A program made the position numbers and the translations under genes. A stretch of 64,000 bases of DNA. Source: Ficedula albicollis (Eukaryota; Chordata; Aves; Passeriformes; Muscicapidae). Shown here one piece after another: positions 36,380-57,000 of the stretch; position 1 is the first letter of the stretch, and each line of letters begins with the position of its first letter. Under the pieces are notes generated by a model. That model saw only the letters and a list, made by a program, of their open reading frames with translations. It did not search any database and had not been told where the DNA came from. The DNA lies in assembly GCF_000247815.1 (NCBI RefSeq), contig NC_021684.1:11453162-11517161 (forward strand), written 5' to 3'.

Positions 36380-38280
36380 TTTCTGCTTCAGAAACTACAG
36401 TGCTGGACTTTGCCTTTTAGTAACACTGCAGTGAAAGGTGTAGTTAGTTCATGCATTCCCATTCAACGTGCTCCTAGCTGAAGTGAGGAAAGCAGACTTG
36501 CCATCCTTCCTTTCATGTGCTTAGACAGGAAACTTGGGACATGACTACTTTTTTAAAAAAAATCACAGCCTTATCATAAAAAATTACCTAATGCATCATA
36601 TGTAGAACACAAGTCAGTTCTTCACTTGAGCCTGACTCCAGCCAGAATCATTTTACAAGGCATAACTGAAGTATTTCCATACTTCAGGCCAGAGTCTGAT
36701 ATTAATCTGCATAAACTGCTTTCATAACACATTCATTACTGGGTGTCATTTTCTTTATAAGTGACCACTAAAAGGCAGCAATTTCCTTCAGCTTTATAAG
36801 TGGCATAATACTAAATAAGCATGTGAGAGAGCTCAAACTGATTCACCATCAGACTGCAATTATGCCAATATAACGGGCTGCTTTCTAGAAGGCAGTGTTA
36901 TCCCACTGCTGACCAGAAACAAACGTGGCTTATTTTGGGACAGTGTCCTTTTAGAGATGTGCTCTGCTATCAATGCTTAGTGCTGAGCTCTGCTGCAGGA
37001 AACACCTTGGCTCAAACTCCAAATCCAGCTCTTTGCTGTAGTACTTAGTCTGTAACACCACAGAGGTTTCACAGCAATTACCACAAGTAATGGTGAAATT
37101 GTGACACTACAAAAGGTACAAAGCAGAAACAGGAGGTAAATGGATTGGCTGGAGCATGTATCAAATGAGGTAAGCTGTAGTTCTGGGAGGGCAACCTGGC
37201 TATTCCAACTGTGCTCAAGACCACTGGCCTTTGATTGCACTTAGTGCTTTCACTGTGCTTTATTTCTCTTGGTCACACTTCAGGGTAAGAGGCTGAAGCT
37301 CTGCTTCCTTCCCATAGTGCCTGAGGATTATTTCTCCCTCTGCAAAATTACAGGAGTGGTAACACCTGCACTCCAGGTAAAATTAGTTCTGCTCTGCAAA
37401 AGCCTTCTTTCTAAATCAATTTTACCCCACAGTAATCAAGAGGTAGCTACTTAAATCCTTCCTTAACACAGAATTTTGAGGAAATTGTAGTTTGAGACCT
37501 GTGTCCCCTGTTCAAGGACTCACAACCAAATGAAGCTGGTTGGAGCACTCTCTCTTCAACTAAGCAGGAATTACAATGAATCAATCTATATTCTTTCAGA
37601 AGGTTACAGAGGAAGACAAGCACACAGGCTACTTTAGCATATTTCAAGTCCATATCTAATTTTTAATGCTCCTAGGGAAGAGTAGATGATTTAATTTAGC
37701 ACTGTCTGATTGGTAAGTGGGATACCTAGAAAACTCTAATACTAATACAGACTGATGGAAGTCCCAGCCTACAACTTAGGCAATCGATTTGTTCTCTTTG
37801 CCACTGAGAATGCAAAAATTCAGCTTCTTCCTTTCTATTTACTGCCATTTTACTTTGAATTTCACATCGATTGAAAAGCTGAAAAATCCTCAGCTCATTT
37901 GGAAAAGGATGACAGGCAGATCTTTAGGGGAAAAAAAAAACTCCAATTTGTTTCCCAACAGGATATAAACAGTGTTTCTAGTGTTTCTTCCTCCCTCCTT
38001 TTCAGGAAATTTGCCTTCCTCCATTGCTTTCTCCCTTTTAATTCATTATTTATTTGTTGTTACCTAAAGTGGTATCCAATAATGTGGCATCTCCAACAAG
38101 CCATTTAATTAATGCAATAAAACACTTTTAAACCAAGGCATTTGGCAGAATTTGAAATGTCAACCTTATGAAATTAGGAGCCCAGCAACTGCTTTCTTTA
38201 CTGTCTCCAGATATCATCTCACAACAAAAAGATTTATTAGTTCTCTTTCAAATATCAATAAAGACCTGTACATGAATTTA
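36380..38280 (+). other. Probable 3'UTR of the netrin-4-like gene
   Basis: AT-rich sequence with no supported coding exon after the stop codon. Canonical AATAAA hexamers occur at 38116-38121 and 38257-38262, so the transcript plausibly ends near 38.14 or 38.28 kb. The choice between them cannot be made from sequence alone, and an earlier end is possible. Confidence 0.4.
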
Positions 38281-40080
38281 CAGTCTGATCTCAAAGGGCC
38301 TCTCACAAGAAATAAAATTCAAATGTAGGTTTAGAATTAAACTAAGGAACGTGCTTTTCAAGAGAGGCCATTTTACCTGTAGGGGATCTTATTTAATGAC
38401 ATTGGGGATATTCCCTGTTGGTTTATAGTCAGCACCATACTAAAGCAAACACCTCTATTCCACTTTTTGTGCCAGATTGGTGGTTTGGTGGGGAGGGTAA
38501 ACATCTGCATAGTTCTCTTCTGTACATGAAAGTTATTTTTTGACACAGTCTTTACTAGCATTACTAGCTACTGCTAGTAGAAACACAGCTTGGAACGAGA
38601 ATATTGATACCCTGATGGGTTCTCTTGTGGCCTATGATAATGCATGATTAACAACTACCAAATGAAACACTGTGGTGTGCAAACACGATAATCAATACAT
38701 CATACATTTCATATGTTTCAGGTATCTCAAAAGTATTTGATATATACACATATCTTTTTCTAAAATTGACTGCAATTTGACTTTTTATTGGTATCACTAC
38801 TTCTGCCAATCAGGCATCTCTGAGTTCACAGAGAAGAAAAATGAAAGAATAAAATTTCAACTCACACAGAGCTACCCTGTGCAGTCTTTGTTCTTTCAGG
38901 TAGCCTGAAAATAAGAATTTAAATAGAAATGGATTGCACAGATCACATGTGCAATGATGATGGGAAAGTTTAAATTGATATCACTATGAGACTTCAGAGA
39001 GGAAAAAAGTTATTTACTTGTGCAGTGTACATGAAATGAAAATGAACACAAAACAGTACAAGATGACAGCTGACCTAGGAAAACCTTTTGCATATCTGTC
39101 AGAATAAGCAAGCAGGTCGTACACAGTAAATTAAAAGAGCTACCACAGAAGGCATGGAGTTCCTGTACCAAAAAAGAAATGGGTTTTTTGGACCTTTGTA
39201 CAATATCCTTTTGACCTTGTGACTATGTGCCTTAGGTGGCACAGTAAGACAAAGAATACCAGCATGGAAAAAAGGATGAATTTGCCCAATGCAAAGTGGA
39301 AATTCCGGAATTAGTAGTGGAAACACAAATCCTTGTTTAGGTCTTCCTGAGCTGTCTGCTCACAGATCATCAGTATCGATTTACAGTAAGCCATTTTAAA
39401 AAACCAACATTGGTGCTATAATCATTGCTGCACTCCTCTACTCTTGATCTGTTGGGTGTGTCTTCTCTCAGTTCCACCATCACCAACAAAACATCAGCTC
39501 CAGATGGGTTAAAAGCAGTTGAAAAACAACTGCAGACAGACTCCTGTTCAACAAAATGAAATCATTTCCAGTGAAGAGAGCTGACCAAGAAAAAATGACA
39601 AACTGCTGGTAGCTTCTCTACAATGTCCCACACTAGCACTGATAGAATTTTAATGAGGTAAAACAAGAGTTTAGAAGCAGACAAATTCCTTTTTTTACTT
39701 CCCTAGGAATAAGTAGGTTCATTGAGTGTGATCAGATCAGTGCCTCAGATAAACAGGAGACATTGCTGCCAGGTTAACAAGGACACTCTCAGTCAGAACT
39801 GCATAGGATATAGATCTTGTTTCTAAAACAGCCCTGCCAGATCCCCAGATCTAATGATCCCTACAATGGCCTGCAAGATAAATGTCTCCTACTAGCCACC
39901 ATTTTGTTCATCATTCCTTTTGCAGGGAAGGAGGAAAAAAAAAGATTCTTTTTGCACCTGAAGTAAGGCCATCCTTTTAAGGAAAGTTACTACACACAAG
40001 CTGTAGTCAGGTCTCTGCAATGCCCTCAGGCTGTACTGCAGAGAACAGCAGAAACAACTACTGAGTAACTTCTAATTCTG
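38281..40080. other. Intergenic region between convergent netrin-4-like and CHCHD4 genes
   Basis: AT-rich, no open frame with recognisable protein similarity, no clear repeat. The two flanking genes point toward each other across it. Confidence 0.5.
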
Positions 40081-40090
40081 AAAATGCAAT

Positions 40091-42419
40091 TTTATTTTAA
40101 CTATTTTTCAGTACTTTTTTTACATTTTGGAATATATGCTTTGTTAAAGGATCATCTAAAAGAGACAAGTTTTAAAGTCAATCTTTATCCACATCAGGAT
40201 ATGTGATACAAGCCACAACAGTCAGAAAGAAGCAAATCCATCCTAAACACAACCTTCAAACGTGTCAGATTATGCTCCAAGTTCCCTCTGTCAGGATTAG
40301 GTGTACATCCCTACCTAGGGAGGGATCTTGTAGGCCAAGATTCTCACATTTTATGTTTTGTACACAGATGGTACAAATACAGTTGAGGAGGATAAATCCA
40401 AATTCTTTAGAGCACAAAGGCAACGTGGAAAAGCACAGCAAAAAAAAAAAAAAAGCCAACTTGATAGAACAGAGCACCCCTTCACAAACAGCTCACAGAG
40501 TGCACTAGATTTCCATTTGAACAACCAGAAGCTTGGGTACATGTGATTTTTTTTTAATTTGGTGCCCAGTGTTCATCTATTGCCTAAGATTTCATTTTCA
40601 TGGCCCAACTGCTTAAGTGCCAAAGTTTATCTCTGCTGCTTTTGTGCCTGTTTACTCAGGTTAACTTGGCACTTGGCTTCCGAAGCCTGAAAGAGTCACA
40701 CTGAGAAGTTCTGTGTCACTTTGTTTCTTTGAAAAGCAGCTATGCCAAGAGTCCCTGCTATTGCTGCCCTCAGAACAAAGTAGTTGTCAGCCACTTAACT
40801 GCCCACAATTTTGTTTTGAGGATCCAACAGCTGCACTGAAACACAAACACCTCAAACACACTGTAAAACTTGACAGAAATTCCCCTTAAACATTCAGAAA
40901 CATGGGTGGCACCAAATTAACTTATGCAAGCAAGGCACATAAGTGCTGTATGGAATTGATGCTGCAGAGCACTCCAGACTGCTGTCCACAGACAAAGGCA
41001 AGTGTTTGAACATTGTTGGACTTTGTAGGCTGCATTACTGACACTACAGCCTTTTATGCTTTGTGAGAGGTAACCAGCAAGTAAGGAGAGAAAAAAAACA
41101 AAACAAACTGACCTGCAATAAAGTTACTGAAGCCAAAGCCACAATCTATTCTGAAAAAAAAGAAATTCTCTCAGCCTATCTTTTGCTCAGAAAGACAAAC
41201 AATTTAGTATTCCCTTATCTACAGCTATTAAACTATAGTGACCTATTAAATTATTTGTACCTCTTAAGTAATTTTCAAATATTTTAATAGCTGCTTATGT
41301 TTATTTGCTGGCTCATGATCCAGTCTATGACAGCTACTGAAACTGCTTTAGCTTTCTTATGCCTTCCTGCCTGGGCTGGGGAGAAAAGAATAAGACAAGA
41401 ATAAAAATCTGACAAGCTGGAGCAACTGATCTTCATAATCCATAAAGTCATTCAAGGTCTGCTTACAGCACCAAATAGTCCTCAAATCCAATCAGTGCTA
41501 ACAAAAAACCAACCAAACAAAACACCACACCACAAAGACACAGGAGCTTCCAGTGAGGGTAAAAAGTATTTGCTTTTTAATATGCACTTAAGTCACAGTA
41601 TCTGTTTTGAGATCATTACACCAGGTAACAATTTACTGTATCTCAAAGTATTTTACAAGTGCCCATCTATACATTGAAGGAGAAAGTAATAACCAAAGGA
41701 ACCCAAAAGCTGTATTTTCAGAGCAAAAATAAAGCTAGTGACCAACATTCTTTTCATTCATCTTAATCATGAGTTGCACAACACACTATTTCCAAAAATG
41801 CAAAAGCCATCACAGTTAGTAAATGAAATCAAAGATGATGTGCATTTCAACATTTTCCTGGCAGTCCTGATCTGATACCAGTAGTAATTGCAACCATAAT
41901 CTAGTAAGACCATTTGAAATTATTTTAGAAATTCTAGATCCAGGCCATTTTTCAGTGTCTTGCATCACTTCAGAAAAAAAAATCTTAAAGGAAAAACAAT
42001 CATTTAATGTAATTTCTATTGATAGAACAGAATACATTGAAAAAAGCAGCTACTGATCAGAACATACTGAAATGAAGACAGACCTGGTGTGCCAGTGGAA
42101 TTTCAGTTGAAAGCTACGTACTTCAAGACATTATTCAAGCCAAAACCCAAAGAAAACTTGAGGGTAAAAAGAACAGCTGTTAAAATTTTAACTGGGTCCA
42201 AAAGCAGGTTACACAGTACATACGTACACTCACTCTTTCTGCAGTATTTATTTGCAAGGCTGTAGCTCTGAGATTTCTCCTTCAGGAATAAATTATTTAT
42301 TATGATACAGTGCACAGAATATGGTGAAACATTTCCTCACTACTCAGAAGACAGACACAGTGCAGAAGTCCGTGTCTCTGAAAATGAGAAATGGAGACAA
42401 CTGCCTCCTTGCATCTTCA
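40091..42419 (-). other. CHCHD4: CHCHD4 3'UTR region, end undetermined
   Basis: Downstream of the CHCHD4 stop, minus-strand AATAAA hexamers occur close by (complements at 42296-42301 and 42247-42252) and much further away (complement at 40091-40096). A short 3'UTR of about 150-200 nt or a long one of about 2.3 kb would both fit. Nothing else coding is visible in the interval. Confidence 0.35.
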
Positions 42420-50337
<7,918 letters not shown>

Positions 50338-50374
50338 GGCGGAGCTGGCCGGTGCCTCCCTCCACAGAGCGCCA

Positions 50375-50913
<539 letters not shown>

Positions 50914-51007
50914 CGGAGGAGCCCTGAGGCGGCTGAGGGCGAGGCTGGCGGTGCGCGGCTCCGGTGGCCCCTGAGTTGCGGTTCCCAGCAGGAGTGAGAG
51001 GCTCAGG

Positions 51008-51019
51008 ATGTCGAGGAAT
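51008..51019 (+). CDS. TMEM43: TMEM43 exon 1
   Basis: Twelve coding nt (MSRN) followed by a GTAAGT donor. The tiny first coding exon of four codons matches the human gene, where it encodes MAAN. The 5'UTR upstream runs into the 539-base poly-G, so the transcription start cannot be placed. Confidence 0.88.
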
Positions 51020-54000
51020 GTAAGTGCTGCTCGCTCCGGCCCCGCCGCTGCTCCTCGCTCCGTGTGGCGCGGCTGGGGGCGGCCCCGAGGAGCCCGGGCT
51101 GTGGCCAGGGCCCTGTGCCGGTCACAGCCCTCCAGGCATCTCCAGATGGGAGGGAAGATGTGTGCTAATGTCTTTACAAATAATTCGATGGGTGAAGGTA
51201 TGGGTGTTAATGTCTTTGAAACGGGTCTTCACGTCTCTGTTGGCTTTGGGCAGCAGGTTTGTTGCCGAGCCCAGACAGCCTAACTCATGAAACAGAAAGT
51301 GGGTCCCCACAAGGCTGAACTTCTGAACTTTGGGATAACACAGTAGGTTCAAGGGGGGATATGTGGAAAGCAAGGCTGTACCTTGCACTGTTCCTCAGCG
51401 TGCGGCCGGGAGTTTGGGATGAACCGAAACCGAGAGAGAGAAAACCCCGCGGGCGTGTGTCCCTGTGGACTCTCCCTTTATTTGAATAAAGTTGCAGGAC
51501 TCCTCTGTCTGTTTTATGGATGCTTGCTTTTCATAGCGCGATTTTCCATACACAGAGAAGTGCCATACCCTGCGTGCTGAAGTTGGATTCGGTAGCTCCC
51601 CAAAAGCCACATACGCACAGATAAACCCCTGGGCTCTCATGTTAGTCCTGTGCCTTGCTTTAAGTTATTGTTACCCTGGATATAATTATATTAGAGTGGG
51701 CAGACACTCTTTTTACTGGTTTGGTGAATCATAATGTGTTATTTATAGCGGTGTTTTAGCTGGTCAGGAATTTAGGACTATTACTCAATTTGTCATGGCC
51801 TGAATGCAGGGTGTGGACTCCAAATACAGAACCTGGAGGCAGACTAAAGAAAGCTTGAATATGTAGAACCACTATAGTATAAATTGTTTGGTTTTTTTTT
51901 TTTTTGTCAGGCTGGAGTTTTATTTATTGAATGTGTTTCTGGTATCAAAGTGTGATAAGGCATTTAATAAGTGTGAGAAAATTTTGGTCCAAGGCAGGAG
52001 GTTCTGTTCTGCAGGGCAGTTGTCTAACAAAGCTAAAAGGCTTGTTTTGAAACTGAATGCTTTGCCCTTTTGCATCAATATTGCACTTTTGGTTTATTTT
52101 TAACAGTTCTCTGACACAGGCAGCAGCAGAAAAGAACATGTTAAAATCACAAGTGAGCCCAAACCAGGGTTCCTGGAGAAACTCAGTGAGACTTCTGCAG
52201 GCATGTTGATTGGACTTGTGACATTTCTTCTGGCTTTCTACCTTCTTTTTACCAATGAAGTAAGTGCAATACTGTCAGTATTTGTACACAGCTTTATTAC
52301 TTCATCCATGAGGAGAGGAGGTTTTGTCTGGGCACTTGGTGCTTGTGAGGTATAACAGAATAGTGAAATCACAGGCCACAGGTAGTATTTCTCTGGAACT
52401 AGGTGTAGTAGTATCAGTAGCAGTGTGATGAGAGATAAGATCCAAAGCTTGTAAACTGATGATGAAACAGCCTGTGGTAAGAGGGTTGCATGAGCTAGCC
52501 ACATTCCAGTCTTCTCTTTTTTCTTGAGATAACAAACAGTCCTCCTTTCTAGTGTTGTTATAATTACTTTAAAGAAATTCATACCTCATGTTGCAAAATT
52601 GGGGGTGTTATTTATTCATTTTTTTCTCAGTATTATTTCTTGGGTTTAGATTTAAAAAAAAACAAACAGTAAGCCAGGAGTCTTAACACCATGCCATTGA
52701 AAACATACTTGTTTTTACAGTTTTGGAGTGAAGAGAAGAATTCTGTAGATTTTCACTTAGAGACTTCCTTTCATACCTCTACAAGAGGAAAAATAACTAC
52801 TCCAAATTTTGATGACTTGGCAGAAAAAAAAAGCACATCAGGATATGATGGTAAGGCAGGGAAAACTTCTGGCAAGGAATCAATATAGGTGTGTGGAAAA
52901 ATGAACCATAATTTATATCCTTTTTGCAGTTATTCAGGAATGAAGGTAAGGGGTGAAGAGCAGTAAGTTTGGACTCTTGTAGGAAGAATTTGGGCCTATT
53001 TGATAAACTTAGTCAATTTGATGGTCCTGGTGCCTGGGTGAGAAGTACTGCCCCAAACTGGCTCAGAGACAGAGAGTGGAGAAGTACAAGTGTGTTTCAA
53101 AAATATGCCTTGGGCTGAATATGCAAGCATTCCTTGTGGTCATCAGTTCACTTGTCTGCTAACCTTGTTCACAAAGTACTGCTGTGACAGTGATTCTCCA
53201 CAACTTGATTTCTGCTTTTTTCATTGCAGGGACGAGCTTTAAGGACAGCCAAATCTCTTGATGAGGGGCTTTCTCTTGTGGTCCCTCTTGACAGCATCCA
53301 CAGTATCTCCCAGCAGAATGAGGGGAGACTGGTGCACTTGGCTGGAGCTCTGAGTACATCTAAGGTAAATAAAATAGTATCTTTAAGATACAAGTATTTC
53401 AAGCTTGGAGAAAAGGAAAAGTCTTTGCCAACTAAAGTTTTGTTTGATATCCAGGAAAAGACATGTTGCTTTTCTCTTCTTCTAAGCATTGCCAGCTACT
53501 GCTCAAACTCTGATTCCTGGCTCAGAATCAGGGAGGTGCTGAATGGCCTTGCACTCCCTTCTCCAAGCCAATGCCAGCTCTAGCTGTGTTTATCCTCAAG
53601 CTGCCTTTTGTGGACAATTTCAATTGCCAGTTGTATAGGGAACCTGTTGTGTGTTTATGGTATTTTTAAGGCTTCAGGCTCTTGGCAGCACAGGAGCTCT
53701 GCAAGTTCTGACTTTTCAGTAGTGGTGACATTTTCCATGGTCCACCCACAGTGCAGAAGATAACACAGCACCTTCCATTGAAACAGAATCTCCTGGTTTA
53801 AACACTGAAACCTGTAAATCCATAGTCAGCAGTTCTGTTTTTTTTCTTCACTATGGCAATAACTTGTGATGATGATTCTTCTGGTCATATTTGCCAGAGA
53901 TATTTCTTTTTGTCTTTCATAACATTTATACCATGTTCACCTGTGTGTGAGATAGTGCTAGCTGTACAGTGAGGGATGTAAATGGGTTCAGTAGTAAAAG

Positions 54001-57000
54001 TAGAGTGTTTGCAGTTGTGAGGTACAGCATTTGGACTGACTTGTATTTTCTTTAATTTTTGCACAGCCTTTGTTTGACCCCAGCTATGGGCTCTCCATCC
54101 AAGCTGTCAAACTTAAGCGTAAAGTGGAAATGTACCAGTGGGTTGAATATGAAGATTCCAAGTAAGTGAAAGTAATCTTTAAAAGTAGTTTATGAGACTG
54201 TTGTGTTACCAGGATCCCATCACAATTTTTTTTCTTTATACATAAGGAAAAAAAAAAGTAACAAAACTCCTTATAGCAAGAGAATTCTAGAGAATTCTTG
54301 GATTCTTTCTTCCTTTGGAGAATCACTTTAATTTCCTTGAGACATATTAACTGCCCTGCTAATAGTTGCAATCCAAATAGGGAAAACATTTCTGCTATTG
54401 CTAATAATTCCACTGATGGAATGTTAGTAGCTATTTTGTAGATGTGACTGCACAGAATTCGTGTTCCAAATATCTTTCATGTCATATAAAAAAAACAGGG
54501 TCAGAGGTTGTGAAGCTGTTGAAAATAATTTCTCAATTTTAGCATGCTTACATTGCAGCATCTGTTGGAGGCTTGATTTGGGCCGACTTGTCTCACTGTA
54601 TTTAATTTTGGTTGTTCCTCATCAATCTAGTCAACACCTCCTTGTTCAAAGCATGGGAATTAAAAGGTTGTGGTTGTTAAGCATTTGTGTTTAGTTTTCT
54701 CCTGGTACAGAGCATCTGTGTCTTCATAATAGGTAGTTCAGGAAGAGTTAGGTTATGTATAAAGATAAGTCTGTGTTGCCAGAGATCTGTCTGTGCATTT
54801 CATTGGTCAGCTATATTCTGCCCTGAGCAGGGGTGTGTGTGCACTGTTTTGGTTCTCATCCCAGCCCTTTTTCTCTGCAGGGAGTATGAGGAGAATGGTG
54901 AGATTAAGAAAGAGACGAAGTATTCATATGGTAAGTTGATCAAAAGAAGGTTCCTTTCTTTTTATGCATGTAGCTTTGGACTTTCATGTGTGTGTGTATT
55001 TTGACTCTTGTTGAAAAACCTCTATTTTCTTCTTGGGAAAGAAAGGAAAGGAATGTGAGGAAATAAGCAAAAATTCTATTTCTTAAACAATTCTCTTTCC
55101 TTTTATTTTCCTAAATAAATTTCTCATTCCTAAATTACAAACCCTCCCTTTCCTGAGGAAACTGAGGTGAAAGGAGATACACTGTCAGCAAGAAAGGGCT
55201 ATAGAAAACCTGAGTCTTGTTTTGAAACCCCTAAAATTTCAGAGGAACATCCAGAGATAGGATGCTCCAGAAATAGGGCCCATAAGGTCCTATGACCAGA
55301 GATGGGAGTGTGTTTGAAGCTACACCTGAGATTATACTTCAGACATGGAGTACTTGGGAATATGTCAGCTGTGAGCAGACGAGAATAGACAGGGAACAGC
55401 AGGGTAGCTGCAGCCCGTGAGGGAGCCTGTTGAGAACCTGTTTAGATGTTGATACCAGCAGCACCTTCTGATATGCACTGTGGCTTTTGCCAAGTACTTT
55501 TTTGGCAAGAACAGAACTGGGTGCGTTATTCTGATCTACCCAGTGGCAGAAAAGTACTCTGAGTCATCATGTATTTGGAGATTGGTCTCTGTGCTTCATT
55601 TACCTCTGATCAAAGCACGTGGATGTGGAACGTGGGCGTGCAGCAGTTTCTGGGTGTGATCATATAAAAAATACTCAGCTGAGTGAAGCATGGAGACCCT
55701 GTATCATGGAGGTACATAAGGGGCAAAGGTGGTTGTGAGCCCTGAAAAACGGGCTCACAGTGACAGGGAGCAAAAAGAAATGCCATCTAAAAAAACAGCT
55801 GTCCTCTCAAGACTGATGGATTCTGTCCCATAAATGTCTGTGTATGCCAGCCATGGACTCACACAGCTGCTTGATTACTCTCCCCTCAGCAGGACTGGGG
55901 AAGAAACTGGGAACTACAGGAGTGAAGAATAGGTTGAAAGAAAGGGAGATGGCTTTCCAATTACCATCAGGGGCAAAACATCTTAGGGAAAGTTTATTGT
56001 CAATTGAAACAAATATTTAATTACTGACTTGTGTGTTGGCAAAACACATTTGGACTCAACCTTTCCTGGGCTCAGGTTCACTCCAGACTCCTCCGTTTGC
56101 CCCCTGTTCTTTGTTATCACAAAACCAGCTTATTCCCAAATAGTGGAGCCAAGAATCAAAGCCTGATCATGGAAGATGCCAACAGCAAAGCTGAGCAAAG
56201 TCAAGTTAAATTTTATCCCAAAAATACCTTTTTTCACCCTAAATCCTGCCATTCCCTGTTAATATGCTAGGAGGACGGATCTAAGTATCAGTACAGACTA
56301 TCACAGACATTGATGTAGACAGTATTACTAGAAGTGTAACCTAGAACTGATTGATTGAGAGGTGTCTTCAGTAATTGAGATCTGAGTGTCTTTTACTCAA
56401 CGTTCTTACCATTCTGTTTAGACACAGAGTGGAAATCAGAAGTTGTGAACAGCAGAAACTTTGATCGAGAAATTGGACACAAAAACCCAAGGTGAGGTAC
56501 CATCTGGCACAGTCCCTCTGAATTCTGTCACTGGATCTGCTCAAAGATGAAAGCTAAATGACTGATTTCACAACAGAGGGCAGTATATGGAAACTGCTCT
56601 TCTTTTGGTAGTTGGGAGAACAAAGGCATAAAGAAATCAGAGCAGTGATGCCTTGACTTATTTTAATGGCTCCAACAGTATGCAATCTGGACAGTTTCTT
56701 GATGAATTTGTTTTCACATCATGACGGACATTTAGCTCTTTGAGTTCCTCCTGATGTTTGCCACAGTACCTTTTCTGTGCTATATATTACATACTGCAAA
56801 TCAGGAGTTTGATCATAATCCTGGGACTAATCAGGGACTCTCTCTGTTCCTCAGTGCCATGGCTGTGGAGTCTTTCACTGCTGTTTCTCCTAATGTCCAG
56901 GTTGGCAGCTTTGTTCTTTCCAAGGGTAAGGGTTGTTTTGTACTGGCTTTGTGTTTGCTGTTGCATCAGCAGTGGACTTTGTTTTTTTCCACAATAGCTG